Shown here one piece after another: positions 1-13,300 of a DNA stretch of 64,000 nucleotides. Origin of the DNA: Taenia hydatigena (Eukaryota > Platyhelminthes > Cestoda > Cyclophyllidea > Taeniidae); the NCBI GenBank assembly GCA_036345935.2, contig JADWOT020000005.1:2846696-2910695 (forward strand), in the 5' to 3' direction. The notes beneath the pieces are model-generated. The model made no database searches, was not told the origin of the DNA, and saw only the letters and a list, made by a program, of their open reading frames with translations. How positions within the stretch are numbered: the stretch's first letter is position 1; each line of letters begins with the position of its first letter. A program made the translations under genes and the position numbers.

Positions 1-1445
1 ATTCCAAATTGGAGTTGTCCGACATCCGATTTATTCACTGTGATTTAAAACAAGATCAAATGGTAGATGGAATTTGCCTCTTCTAATCGGCAACATCTCA
101 TTGAGATGAGAATAGTTCGAAATCCAAGGGAAATGTTCACTTCATTTGGAGATAAATCAAAAGGCTTTAACGAGGAAAGAAAAGGGAGAGAGAGAGAGGG
201 AAAAGAGAGAGCAAGAGGATTTAAATCCATTCAATCGCTATGCACAAATGCTCTCCAATCAGGCAAATCCACGGCAAAAAGTGAGAATGTTTGCTCCCTA
301 TTACCTAAAATCCGCTTTGTAAGTAGATTTATTGGATTGAGTAAAGTGGCACCGGATATGATCAGTATGGAAAAGTCCGTTACCGGGGCGAAAGGAGAGG
401 GGAGGATATTGGCAAGAAGGAGCAGAGGCAGAATGCCAGCTTCGTGAGACAAAAGTTAGTAAGCCTAGCGACGGATATGACTAGTTAATGCGTCTAAGAG
501 CCACTGGAAGAATGCACACAACCTACTAGGTATAACGTCATCTCGCGCCCACGAATAAAGCAATTTACAAATGACGTCCCTTCCACATTTCCAGCAGGTG
601 CCTGGTTGAGCTCGATGGAGAACAATGACCGAGCATTCACTAGGCTTACATGACCAATCCGGTAACCCTCCACAAATTTCAGCACTATCGAACACCAGAC
701 CACTTGACCGCGTCCAGAGCAGAAAGTCATCACGGGGAAGGCCAAAGGGACTAGAGGGCCCTATTCCATCATTGTGTTATGTCGAATTGATTGATTCTAG
801 ATGAAAGAGTTTTATTCTCATCAGGAGGCAATCTCGAAGTAAGAGAATTGTCTACGATCGACACTACCGTCCCTGTGCCCCTTCCTGTACACCCCAAAAA
901 GGGAACAAAGTGATGTGTGCACCTTAAAAGTGCAGAGACAATTGATGGTTTGCTCGTTGGGACATTAGTCATGACAGGACAATTGACCAAACAACAACGG
1001 TGTTTACTATAATTTAGCAATGAGTGTTTGAATGTGAATTATTTATTTAATTAACTTCCCATTCGTGACTGTGCCAGCACCGAACGCGTTCTTAACACGC
1101 GAATTCACAACCAAGAGATCAATGATGAAGCATAAAATGTGGAGGTGTAGGCAGTTTTGCTTCTTAGGGCTTCAGTCGCCTTGCTAACGAACCAAACTGG
1201 CTTAGTTCAGCGTGTGGGCTTGGATATCACATCTATCAACTTAACCCCATCGACAAATCGTGATATGTGGGTGGGGAGGAGGGGAGAGAGAGAGAGAGGG
1301 AGGCAAATGAGCACTACCCCGTTTTTATGCTTTTAATGCATGAAGGCAAACAATTAAATCCACTACGAGCTAAATGGCGATAATACCCGGATAGTGACAA
1401 ATTATAACAACTTTGGGGAGAGCAGTAGCATTAAGTAGAACTTAC
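1..1445. other. Left flank, no confident gene
   Basis: GA-rich microsatellite-like runs lie near 187-215 and 1276-1300. The next MAP1 exon would be expected here on the minus strand, after the donor at 1445. The most plausible candidate is the open minus-strand stretch around 695-560, which has a Trp followed by a Lys-Pro-Ser-Glu run a little like the MAP1 'VWHPxxPxE' segment. The match is too weak to call, and the remaining exons may simply lie outside the window. Confidence 0.3.
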
Positions 1446-4400
1446 AAGTGAGATACCAGCTTGTTTGGGGGCGGTGACATGGCCCTTGGCAGCAGTGGCA
1501 AGCGCAGTAGCCACACTGGAAGCAGATTTTGCCCACAGCTCGGCTAATTTTTTCACATCTGCCTGATCCTCTTCAGTCGGGGTGAGTGGGTAAAGCTCGA
1601 GGCTACCAAATCCAGCCTAGAAAAGAATTAGGCCTGGTTAGAGCCTTTTTTCTAATTCTTCTCTTTGACCTATTCGTGGGTAAATCGGATACCATATAAG
1701 CGGCACATGATGGAATACACTTAAATCTAAATTTGCGCGAATCTCTTGATTGACACCTTCAATAAAAGTAGCTGCCCCAGATAGGAGAATCAGAGTGACA
1801 CATATGTGTGACGCTGGTAGTGAACTCGTCAATCCACTAGTTAACAATGAAAAAACCTTTAAATATTGGTGCCGCGCCAACAATGACTGTTGACAAATGA
1901 GTTATGAATATGAGACGAGTTAGATTTGTTTGTATCCAAGCAAAAACTGCATCGAGTTAAAGAGATCCAGAAGTCCGATACCCATTCAACACAATGGAAA
2001 GTAAGAGCACGAAGGAGGGAGGATTGGACCAACTTGTCCCCTCAGTTCGACTAACAGTAGGTATTAGCAACCAACTCGCATCAAAATCCGCTGCAGGTAT
2101 TCTGAAGTCCGTCTTTACATAGTTAATAAACCTGGTTACCGTTGTGAAGGTAAACAACCGATCCTAACCATGATAGCTTTCTGCTTATTGTACCAGCACA
2201 TCTCTCATGCCTGCCAATGGCTCTAGCCTTCCGGATCGCACATTCATTTTAAACAGTTGCTTCAAGAATAAGTCAAATATTTTAGAGAATAACTAACCCT
2301 GTAATAGAGAGGCAGTGGTTTTGGTACTGCATTCATCTTAGCACCTCGGTTAACCTCCAGCGTGATGAGACGCGATTCCGCAATGGCAGGCTTCATTGTA
2401 TGTGCCAGATCGCCCACCACCTTGACCACATTCAATACCAGAGGATCCGTGGGAGCTAATGCTGACGGTGGTAGTGGCTGAGATATCATATAACCAGGTG
2501 GAGGAGTCAGGAGACAAGTGACCTTGGGCAGAACGGAAGCACTGTCGGAAGAGGCCATAAGAGCGGGCAGGAGGGAGGCCAGACCCAAAGTGTTTTCAGC
2601 TCCCCAGTGGGTGTGTAAAATAGCATCGATACTGGGGAATGGATAGACAGGAGAGAAAAAAAGTAATTTAACTAGTCAACTGAAACCAGAGACATGGAGA
2701 ATAAAAAGGTTTTTTTCTACTTTCAAAACATTCGTTTAGAGCAGACTGACATTTAAATGTGTAAGTTATGACGGTCCTTTCACACCTTGCCGGTTGGTAC
2801 GCCTTTGTAGGCCTTCCAGGATGACTCAGACCGCTAGCGTAGTGGTAGAGGTATCTAAACCTAATTTAATAATGAACAAAAATTCTTACTTCATAGGCCG
2901 GTCACCAAGGCGGGGAAGCGTCTGCTTTGAATGGCTAAACCCATAGCGCCTTACTGAGGACGTGTAAAGCATCGAGTTTAGGTGACCCCTTCCTTTCCCT
3001 TTAAATTCGGAGGTCAAAACAATGAACGGAGATAAAGAGAGGTCAGATTTTAACGTCTCTAAGTCCAACCACCTCCATCATTACACATAACTTTCCCATG
3101 CTGTCTTGGGGACAAATGCTTACAACAAAAGTGAATTGAGTGACAAAATGGCGGGTGATCTTCAAAATAAATTTCTCCTTTCACTGATTGTGTTTGCCTT
3201 ACAAAGGACAAGGCATTTAAGAGCTCCGAATACATCCAAAACGTGAGTCACTACAACTGCTGCAAAAGGGGGCATTTCATGTAAACACCTTCGGTCTCCT
3301 GCTTTCCAGTGGACTGCAGTTGAGGCAAGTTGCTTTACAACCAAAGCCGAAGCGCAATCAAGCGAAGCGCCGGGAAATGATCCTAGCAGTAGTCGAGTCC
3401 TGTTTGGTTTAATGCCGCGGACTCTTCAGTCTCTGTGCTTCGGTCCACCATAAACCGATGTCATGACTTCCTGCCACACATTTAATTCATAGCATCGCGA
3501 CGGAAGGAGGGGAAAATGCAAAAGGCTACACTTCCAAACATCAATACACACCAACAACTGTTAAAAGAAGGACACAAATACAAATGCAAACGTTTCGCCA
3601 AAAATTAAAGGATTAGTGTGTCACGGGAATTACAAAGTCACAAAGGGAAAAGCCATTAACGGAGGCAGGAGCTTCTCGCCTTTTACATGACATTCCCTAC
3701 AAATCGAAGACTCTCGACTAGGACGAAAAAGGGAAAGGAAAGGAATGACTTTAGCCTCAATCCACTTCAGCAGAAATGGGGATGAAAAACGCCAGAAAAG
3801 GAAGCTTAGTCGTCAATACAGGAAAAGTAATGCAATTTTGTTTAGCTAGAGGAATCTCCAGCAATCTGAGAGTCATGAACTGATGACAAGGTGACAAAAA
3901 AATATGTTGCTTGACGAGGAAATGACAGCACCTGCTAATTTATCAATTCGATAATTCAGAGATGGGAACCTATCTATAAACTAGGATTTAGCGCGCTTTC
4001 GAGGCTCTGGTTTCATCAGTACAAATATATGCATCCAAAATCAAATGTACAACCGTCGCCACACTACCAGGGACCGAAAATTGATAGCATCGCTCTAAGA
4101 GTGCCAAAAATGCAAAAAAAGAAATTGACTAACTTTTCAAGATGTTGAGCCATCTTCCAGCACTTGGGCTCCCACGAGCATCCCGCATTGACCATCAGAG
4201 TGAAACCGGGCAGTGCAAAGATCGCTGACTGACCCGAACCCTCGGGAAAGATGTAGAGACAGGGCCGTTGGATGCGAATAGAGCAGCCGTTTGTTTTAGC
4301 TGCCGGATGGCAGGTCGTCGGCGACACTGGCGCTGGTATTATCGGTTCCAGACGTTGACAGAAAGCCTCCACACCTGTTGGTGTTATCATTAACTCAAGA

Positions 4401-6110
4401 GTTAGTCTACCCGCTGAATTGACAAAACTTCAGGGACATTTAACAGTCTAGCATATCTCGAGCTTAAGCTAAATTACCGAATCCGTTCTTACTCGAATGA
4501 AAGGAATGTCATTCGTACATAACTGCCAGTTTTGCAGAAAATGCGCTATTCTTCAAACAAATTTTACAAATGTGGAGAGCATTTCAGTCAAACCGGAATC
4601 ATCTCTGTAAACTCAAAAAGGGAATGCTATCACAAAATAGGGAATGAGAAATCAAGACTAGGGCATTGACGAGTCACAATGCCAAAAAATACATGCAACT
4701 TGTGCTCCTCTCCTTTTGGAGGTTCAAAAGATCCAAACTGAGGCAACTACTCCCAAAAGAGAAGCTATCCAAATGAACCATACCTTAAACAGATCAACAA
4801 ACAATAACTCAAGACGTAAAAACGTCATTCAAAGGGATTATAATCGAATTCAACGCTGACGTCCACTAAACGGGTAATAAAACAATTAGGTGGCACTGAT
4901 AACATGGGACTAAGTGGTAGGAAAAAGGACCTGACATCTACAACTCAATAAAAGAGCCAAATGGATATTCACCAGAAAATCAATTAGCTTACCAGAAAGG
5001 TCAGTGGGTAAAGGAGCCAGTTCCGGCTTGGCAGAAACACCCACAGGTGTCTTTTTAGCGGGCGCATGCAGTCGATTTACAGTGACGTGGAGAGGATGAC
5101 CGGCTATGGTGGAAGGAAGACGACTTGACAAAACATGACGCCATTCGCCGCCGGAAGGCAAGCTGGAACAGGCGATATGAAGGCTCACCGAAGGCATGGA
5201 CTCCTTTGTCGTATCGGCCTAGGCAGAGTTGGAGAGGAGATGATAAAAACCAATCATACCAGCGATTGATGAAGCTTTTCCGAAAGTAAGGATATCCTTT
5301 CAGTCACGTAGTCTGGCTTCAGCACGGCATCGGAAAGGACCCAGTAACCACTAGACTGACAAATAGCTCCAGTATACACGATGGCTATCAAATGAGGAAG
5401 TAAATTGATAGCGTTATCCAGTTCTTCTAAAATGTATTCGACGGTTGTGCCATGCAGCAAGACGATATTCGCTTCAGGAGAAGTGAACCTAAATCCTGAA
5501 TAGCAAAATGAAAACGGTGTGAGATTTTAGGACATTGCGCAACTAACCATTCTTCTCAAGTGTTGCCACACGCTGGGTATCTGAAATGCAAAATATGGTG
5601 CGCGCATAAACGGAGGCCGACATAATGCTGGTAATGAAAAGGGCTTCCAACTAACCACCATCAGAGAGCGGTTCAAGACCATCGACAGCGTTCAAGACTT
5701 CATTTATTTTTAGCGAATCGAAACAGGGAATTGTTGCTAAACCTGCGAAAAACCAGAAAAATTACATCAGGTTTTATGGACCCAACGACTGAATTTAGAG
5801 CAATAAATGATCCAAACACCCTCACGACAACCTAAGGTTTCAAAACCTGCAAAAATGTGTTTTATAATGGTGCACACATCATGGGATCTAGCATTGTTAT
5901 TTGCCGGAGGAACTTAAAATCGACATCGGTACATATAACGCGATGCAACAATCTATGAATAAACAGCCACCTTTGAAAAAGACTAAGTATTGAGAATGCC
6001 AACGTAACAAAAACAACTAAAATACCATCTTTGACATGGGAAATAAGGCTTGTTTTGTCAGGAACGCTGGAGATCTCCCCGACAACTATGATGATGTTAA
6101 CTTGCGACAT
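1446..6110 (-). CDS. MAP1: MAP1/futsch-family microtubule-associated protein, N-terminal part (8 exons, continues beyond window)
   Basis: The exons are 6110-6026, 5742-5656, 5580-5548 (33 nt), 5495-5260, 5218-4993, 4374-4134, 2631-2298 and 1616-1446. All have GT-AG borders and the phases stay consistent over 1413 nt (471 codons). The start is the ATG at 6110, just before the strand 'NIIIVVGEI', which matches the 'LLLVVGEI' opening of vertebrate MAP1A/B. Further family landmarks are 'RPCLYIFPEGSGQSAIFALPGF' shortened here to the CLYIFPEG and SAIFALPGF blocks, then 'LMVNAG', a HLE-IDAILHTHWG segment (MAP1 'HLDRVDSILLTH'), and 'GSLELYPLTPT' (MAP1 'GKLEMYVLNP'). This is the metallo-beta-lactamase-like N-terminal module of the family, which organises microtubules in neurons. 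The Lys-rich repeats and the C-terminal light chain are not in the window. Intron 6 spans about 1.5 kb. Family assignment is firm; full-length status is unknown. Confidence 0.85.
2632..4133. other. Large intron of the MAP1-like gene
   Basis: This 1.5-kb interval separates the exon ending at 4134 from the exon starting at 2631. A tRNA A-box-like stretch near 2831-2850 has no matching B box or acceptor stem. No coding signal was seen on either strand. Confidence 0.6.
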
Positions 6111-6289
6111 ATGCAACGCCGACTGCACACGACCTATGGAATCCACAAGAGGCGCCTTCCACAAGATAATTCAAATGGTAAATTAAAAGGACTTATAGCC
6201 ATAGATTTATATAGAGCTTGTATAATTATAATACAAAATATTAGATAAAAAATTTTTTGCTTTTCAAGCAAAGTTTGTACGTTTCAACA

Positions 6290-8744
6290 TGGTTCATAGT
6301 TCTGCTGCGGCTACTTTCGTGAAGTAGTCAACCACAGCTAAGATATGTCGATCTCCCTTCTTCGTAAGTGGTAGAGAAACCATAACGTCTATACCCACTT
6401 CTTTGCCCGGAAATCCTGTAGGCATAGGCTACAGGGGTGCAAATGATGTAAAATGAGGGCTCTTAAAACCGCTGCGTGTAATGCAGGTTCGGCAGAAGTC
6501 GGGCAGGTCTGGAGAAAGAGAAGGCCACCAGCGTCGCTTCATCGAGGCCTCCACCATCTTTTTCGCACCTACATGGTCCAATTGTTCGTGCAACTCTTAA
6601 AGGACTGTTTGTATCAGGGAACCTGGAACAACCAGGCGCTTGGTAGACGTGACGTCTTCTTGGCACTACAAGACCACATCTTCCAGGAGGGGTTTGGACC
6701 GTTGTTGCCATATCTGTCTGGTTTTTGCCTTGCTGGACGATTTTATCTCATCCGCAGTGAACTTGCACGAGGATGCTAGAAACATGCCACATACCAGGGG
6801 TCTGTCGGGATCCGTACTCTGTGTGTTTAGTCGGCTTGCTTAAAAATAGGGTTCCCACCATACCGTTATGCCTTTTTGCTGAGATAGGCCTGCCGATTAA
6901 AGCAACCGCGTTGCTATGCACAGTGAAGTCATAGTTTTGCACTTCCTCGTACCAGCGTGCAACCGAAAGGTCGATCTCCTTCATTGTTTTCAACCAGGTC
7001 AGCGCCTGATGGTCTGCTCTCACTATGACCTGTCTCGCTATCAGGCAGTGTTTGAAGTGCCGCACCATTGTGCAGATGGCGAAAAGTTCACGTTCTATTG
7101 CATTCTTCTGCCTCATTTTTTGTTTAGTCTGGCACTAACATAGGCGTTGAGATGTTCCCTGCCTTCTTTGTTTCTTTGTGAAGGTACACTGCCCACGGCC
7201 ACGTCACTGGCTTCCGTACCATTACAAAGGCTGGTGCGTCGGTCTCAAAGCTCAGTAAAGCCGGAATCAGAGCGGAGCAGAGCGTTCGCTTTAGTTCTGT
7301 AAGGGCTTCGTCATGCTTGTTCTCCCACTTGAAAATCCTCTTTGCCTGCTTCTCGGTTACCTTGTGTGGGAGATTGGAGACCTTGACAAAGCCTTAAATG
7401 AAACGCCTGTAGTATTTTGCCAAAACAAGGAAACTGTAGAGTTCCGTCTAATTAGTTGGTGTTGGCCAGGTTCTCACTTGTTTTGTACGATCTTCAGTCA
7501 CCGCTATCCAATCTGACGAGCCTGTGTGCCCCGAGAGGGGGACCGAACGACGAAGAGAATAGCATCTCCTTGTATTCAAGGTCAGGCCCACATTTTACAG
7601 ACGGTCCACGACTAGTTTAAGATTGGCATTATGTTCGCCAATGTCCCTACCGAAAACAAGGACGTCATCGATGTAAATTATACAATTTTTCGGAAAAAGC
7701 CCAATCAGTGCTGTCTGCATCAGGCACTGGAAAGTGGCTGCGGCGTTACAGAGTTCAAACGGCATTTTCTGGGATTCACAAAGCTCGTTAGGCACTATGA
7801 AAGCCGTCTTCTCTCCATCTTTTTCCGCCACTTCTTCTTGCTAGTAGCCGGATTTTAAGTCTAGTGTCAATAACCACTTTCATCTAGGCAGAGCGTCCAA
7901 CGAGTCGCCCATATAAGGTAAGGGAAAGGCGTCCTCCTTAGTTACGGCAATTAGCTTTCTGCAATCGATACACAGCCGTAGACTACCGTCTCTTCTCTTT
8001 GCCAGCGCGATTAGGGTGGCCCATGGCGACTTGGATGGTTTTATAACTTCATCCTTAATCATCTCTTCCACCAGACGGTTCACTTCGTCCAGGAGGGGCG
8101 ACGGCATACGTCTGAGTGGTTGCCAAATGGGCCTATCCTCGCCCGTGTCAATAGTATGTTTGACGATATTTGTTCGTCCGGGCTTCGCTACTTGCCATGA
8201 GAACATGTTCGGATACTTGCTAAGCAATGAGCGCAGCTCCTTTCTCTCACTATGGGTGATCTGTGTCAACTGGGAGCAAAGGTCATCTAAGTTGTTGATG
8301 GGAATGCCCGCAGTATCGAAAAGGGCACTACAGATTTCACCTGAGTCCTTTTTGGAGGAGGTTTGACGGCGATTGTTCCCTTATGCCGATGGGATACAAA
8401 TGTGCCTTCTGCAAAATTCATTACCACCTTGGTGTTACGAATGAAGTCACTGCTAAGTATCGCATCCCAAACCAACTCGAGGCACATAATAAATTGGACT
8501 TTTGACGACGTCTCCCCTTTTATCTTCATCTTTGTCGCTTCTGCTGACAGAATTTTACAGAGGGAGGGTAAGTGCGAAACTTGGTGCGAAGATCTGGGAA
8601 AGCTTGGGGATTCACTAACGACTTGGCTGCGCCCGAATCAAGGTGGAAACTACAGGGACGTCCCTCTAGCTTGCCAGAGACTCGCATAAATGGGAGGAAA
8701 TCACGGGAAGGTAAGCTTTTGAGATACGACGCTACGGAGTCCAA
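6290..8744 (-). mobile_element. Degenerate Ty3/gypsy-type LTR retrotransposon pol relic
   Basis: Pol domains follow each other on the minus strand in the canonical gypsy order but in several frames. A retropepsin with an LDSGAA active-site motif lies near 8744-8526. Reverse-transcriptase blocks span 8269-7595, with palm motifs and a YIDDVLVF box near 7670. RNase H (ADHQALTWL type) lies at 7116-6748. An integrase zinc-finger zone lies near 6711-6463 and an integrase core strand ending in VVDYFTKV at about 6420-6290. Frames are broken between protease and RT, inside RT around 7831-7880, and within integrase, where a stop ends the core. The element is therefore dead. It sits directly upstream of the MAP1-like gene, in the same orientation. 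It is described here as a decayed genomic retroelement only. Confidence 0.85.
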
Positions 8745-9550
8745 CGTAGACGTGTAGGATTCGGTCAGCGGGTAGCCATATGAAACGGTGATGTCAGGAG
8801 GAATTCCTGACGATTCCTGGTCGCTGCCTCGACCAACTGGCCGAGATCGTTGGCCTTTACGACGTGGAGCTTCGTTGCGATGGTCGGTAGTCAGACCCCA
8901 GCTTTAAATTAAGTAGCCCCCCAACTTTGCACCTTGTTAGGTGGGCAGCCTCTAAAGGCCCGTTTAGCTAGGATTTGCAGAACCCCAGCGTACTCACCGT
9001 AGTTTTCGCCTGAATTTTGATTGCGGCGAAGGAACTACCTAGCCAGCGACTCCTCTTGCTGGTCGATAACGAGTTAAGCTGATAGCTCACAGCACTGGCC
9101 AAGATCGGAGTCAGGCGAGACTTCGACATCAATTGCTGCTAAAAAAAAGCGGAAGAGTGTGGCGGATCAGCGGAATCCTCTGCCACCCCAAAGTTCATTC
9201 CTTCTCTAAAAATAAGGAGACTCCACCGCTGCCATCAGTGTAGAGTGTTTATCCTTTTCCCTCTTTTACCCTTGCTATTAGAAGTCTGAGCACGCTTTAA
9301 CATCTTTATTATGGGTGAGAGGGTACAGAGGGATCTTGTATAAGCTTGTAGGATGGGCATACGGTGCGCTCTTGGGAGTGACCGCAATTATCTGCATCTA
9401 GGTTCAAGTTGTCGTCCCGCCTTTGACCTACAAAGCACATTCAAAGAATGTAAATATACAATACCCATCTCTTACCTGTAATAAGGATGTCAAAGCGTAC
9501 TCAAACTTGCAATAGTAAAGACCCAAAAAGAAAAAGAAGAATCCTTTTAT
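8745..9550 (-). mobile_element. Probable gag/5' leader remnant of the gypsy relic
   Basis: This stretch lies upstream, in element orientation, of the retropepsin block and before LTR fragments at 9551. No intact ORF or CCHC knuckle is readable, so assignment rests on position. The part from about 9225 to 9460 resembles 9601-9816. Confidence 0.4.
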
Positions 9551-9966
9551 TGTAGCGTCTCGAGGCTCCCTCGAAGGCAAAAAAAGGCAGAATTGTAGAG
9601 GGTTCCTCCTCTTCTCCTGGTTACTCTTGGTAGTAGAAGTCTGCGTGCGCTTAGACATCCTTAATGTATATGGGGTGATAAATACAGCTAGGCCAGATAT
9701 GGGGGTTCAGGCCGAGGATGTGTCACGCTCCAGCGAGTCTCCGCGCTGCTCCGTCACGTGGTTCAAATTGATTTCCCGCCTCTGGCCTACAAAGCGCATT
9801 CAAAGAATTAAGTATTACAGAATGCTAGGGTAGAATATATATATTCAACGGACAGAGAGAAACAGGCTGCTGGCATGGCCCGAAGGCCAGCCCACGCAGC
9901 TAGGGCAATACGGCCACCTCTGTGTCCTTGACTAAAACCGGCAGTTCCAACAAACAAAGCACTACA
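9551..9966 (-). mobile_element. Interrupted LTR fragment (185-bp LTR family)
   Basis: 9551-9600 and 9817-9966 match the two ends of the LTR family seen intact at 53268-53452 and 40975-41160. Read on the minus strand the LTR begins TGTA and ends in GACGCTACA. The two parts are separated by about 216 bp (9601-9816) that resembles 9225-9460: both pass through 'agaagtctg..cacgctt' and 'cctacaaagc.cattcaaagaa'. This is therefore a nested or rearranged copy. Confidence 0.6.
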
Positions 9967-10397
9967 TTTGTACTAGGGATATGTGTTTTTGGGGGCAAGT
10001 TTGCTAGCCGATTCTGCAGGCGCTATTACTAAGATCTCGACAGACCACGCAAAATGCTTCGATTAAAAAGCCGACTCAACTAGGCGTGCAGTCAGCCAAG
10101 TACAAGGATATTGTAGCAAATAATCTATGCATTTAAAGCAAAACCATGACTAGTGAATTGTCGCTTTTTCAGTTTACAGTGCAGTTGTTACAAATAACTT
10201 GTCTTATTATGTGCCCATCTCGAAACATACGGCTTGTGAAAAGACACCGTTAAGCAACATAAACTGATTTTAATAGTATTTTAACAAATGTCTGTTGCAA
10301 AAAAAGTTATTTTATAAATGCCTACGTCATGTTTAACTGGACAATATCACCTAAGTGGAAGGTCAACTACTGTGCGCTTTATCACATTCGCATCGGA
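9967..10397. other. Intergenic, upstream of the saposin gene
   Basis: No repeat or gene was recognised. An upstream in-frame ATG at 10329 would add 23 residues before the signal peptide of the next gene. The promoter should lie here, but no clear TATA element was identified. Confidence 0.4.
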
Positions 10398-13300
10398 ATG
10401 GATGTGGTGCGTTTCTGTATTTTGTTGTTCCTCCTTTGCGCAACGTATGGTGAAAAAATCACTGTCAAAGATGCGGCTGAAGGTGTAATATGTAGATCAT
10501 ATGCAGAAGCTGAAAGAAATGGGATGCTGGGGTCATGCAAAAGACTATGGCTGCATGCCACTCTTTTTCAACCGAACATTGAATCCATTGAATGCAAAAC
10601 CTGCAAGAGGCTTTTGAATGACAAATCTTATACCGCCCTTCTATCTGAAATATCAAAATCAGAAGTGGGTTTTTTTCGGTTTGTGTTGCTGACGTCGTAG
10701 GGCTTCTTGAACATTAGTGACTTTGAGCTGAAGCAATTGGTTACAGAATTGGTAGATTCCTTCTATGGATAACCTTCTTTAGGGGAACAGTTCTTTCGTC
10801 TGTGCTCTTCTTGGTAGTTGCAGTGGTTTATCTTTTGTCCTGCCAGTAGGCACCTTTTTTGAAGTTTACTCCACATTTTAGACCCTAAAATTTGATGTCA
10901 GGTCTACCTGTGATGATTGCAAAAAGCTTGTAACTGATCTCCGTGCTATGATCCAAGATAACGACACCAAGACTGCTATCTCTAGTTATCTAAAGAAGGC
11001 GATTTGCTATGAACTTCCTCTCCAGGTGGTTGACATCTGCAAACGCACAATTGATGCCTATGTTGGTGTTCTTATGGATCTGGCAGGTAGTGAACTGGTG
11101 GGTTGCTTTAAGCCATTCATCGATGTATTTTATAGGATCCTGGCCCAATCTGTACTCTTTTTGGCCTTTGTCCCGCCGACTGGATTGAGTTAAAGGTAAC
11201 ATTTCGGTAACCATGTTTAGCATCTTCAAGAAGCCTGAAGGAAGCTCGGAAGTCGAAGCACATTCGTGGATCCAAAGACCTGCGCCTACTGGCTTTGAGT
11301 TCTTTCATTCTCGTCTTAGCTACACTGGTTCTTTTTCCGACGCCGATACTTGCACAGAATGCAAGAATGTATTTTCTCGCATTCGTGATCAAACTAAGGA
11401 TCCTGCCTTCGATCAAGCATTGAAGCAAGTCATTAAGGACTCGCTTTGTGAATCGTTCGGTTACTTCAAGGCCATGGTAGGTTCCATTATTGCCAAAAAT
11501 ATAGGTCATTCAGTGCGAAGCGGCTGTTTCCAAGGAAGTAGACTCCATGATTGACAATGCCTCGAATATGAATGTCACAGATCTCTGTTACTTCTTTAAA
11601 CAGTGCACAAATGGGGTGTCACCAGCCGTGAAGGCTCTTATGGCGTCTCGTTACAGAATCTTTGCTCCTTCCTCACAGAATTCCAACGTTTCTATTCCCT
11701 TCGTTTGTCCGGTTTGCGAGATGTTATTGAAAAAGGCGATCGACTTGGTTCTTAACAATAGGAGCGAGGCTGCAATTGTTTGGGCACTTGAAGAGGTAAT
11801 GCTCAACCTACCCATCCCAATCCCTACCCTTATTCTCCTTTATTTACATTTCAGGCCTGTCACATGTTGCCGTCTAATGCACAAAAGGCATGCATTCAGT
11901 GTGTTGACGCCTACTCGGATTTAATTATTCGTGAGGTGATGGCGGGCACTGCTCCCAAGCTTATTTGTCTCAGCTTTGGTGCCTGTGACGCATTGGTGGC
12001 AGTTGCAACTGTTACTGGGGTGAGTTCTTTCTTCGATCATTCGATTGACTGTGGGCTCTGTTTATGTTGCAGGAAGATTGGATTGGGGGTCACTGAGATC
12101 ATCACATGTGTGTTTCCAAATGTTTATGCCTGCTTCATGTTTGTTTACTCTTGTGTATACAAACTTTGGTGCCTGATAGTAAAATCACCTTAAAACAATG
12201 GGCACAGCACGTCAAATAAGTAGATGTACTTTTGTTACCAGGTTCCCGGTGGGAATCCGACCACTGTAGACCACTCTATTGTGCTCGTTTTGGGTTTGTG
12301 ACATGATTTAGTGCAACTAGTTATTATAAGCTGATAAATAACAAGTGTCACATATGTGTGACGCTGCTAGTCCATCTAAGCTGCATAATAATCAAAGATC
12401 GAAGCAAGAATTTCCTCGTACCAAGGTTCTCAATATCATTCTCTCTTCTCTGGCTCAGGAATCTGAGTGCAAATTATGTGAGGTGATCGTCGACACGATT
12501 TATGAAAATCTGGAGAATAACGCTACCAAGGAGGACATTGTCAAAGCGTTGGAGACGGCGTGCAACTATCTTCCCTACGTTAAGAGTCAGGTGTGTGATT
12601 CGTCATGCTATCAAAAATCGTCCATTTGTTCACTTCTAAATGGGACTATAATAGATCATTTTCCTTTCAAAAGTGCACACAACTGGTGGATAAATACTCC
12701 TCTCAGGTCATAGACTTCCTTGTGAATGGTGTTCCACCCAAAGAAGTCTGTGAGGTAGGCCTCCGGCATTAAGATGCTTGATTGACTTCTCACCGTCAAA
12801 TCGTCACTCATGCTCATTTTTTATTCCTTTTGGTAGAAAATAGGATTCTGTTCCAAAATCGTGATCGCTGAGTCGAGTGTGAAGGATGGCTGTGCCATAT
12901 GCGAGGTTGTCTTTACCGAGCTCTACTCTAAACTGGGTGACAATGACACCGTAGAGCGCGTTGAGGATCTCCTAGACCACCTCTGCCGTTACGTCCCCTC
13001 AGCCTATGTCAATACGGTATGTTTGTGCATGTGTTTAAAATATCTTTGCCATTTCGAATTGCTCCACCTGATACGTCTCGCTTTTGGGCTGAAGATAATC
13101 ACATTTTGACCATCACTTAGTTTGGTCATAATAAATTGTGGTCCATTGTGATTGTAAACGCGTTAAGGCGGACCTTGGACGGAACTTCACGCATTTGCGT
13201 ATAGATTTTGTTACGCGATAGGAGCTTTGTTGTCATAGGGGTAGGGTATTAGGAAGGTTCACTGAGGTGGCAGTGAATCTGCTATTTGTGGAAATGTTCA

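Noticed and set aside
67..447. 126-codon plus-strand ORF
   Set aside because: Composed of GA-rich low-complexity sequence, no domain, no splice context.
2831..2850. tRNA-like A-box in a MAP1 intron
   Set aside because: No B box, no acceptor stem pairing within 100 nt; at most a chance match.
6453..8757. Plus-strand ORFs over the gypsy relic
   Set aside because: Shadows of the minus-strand pol domains.
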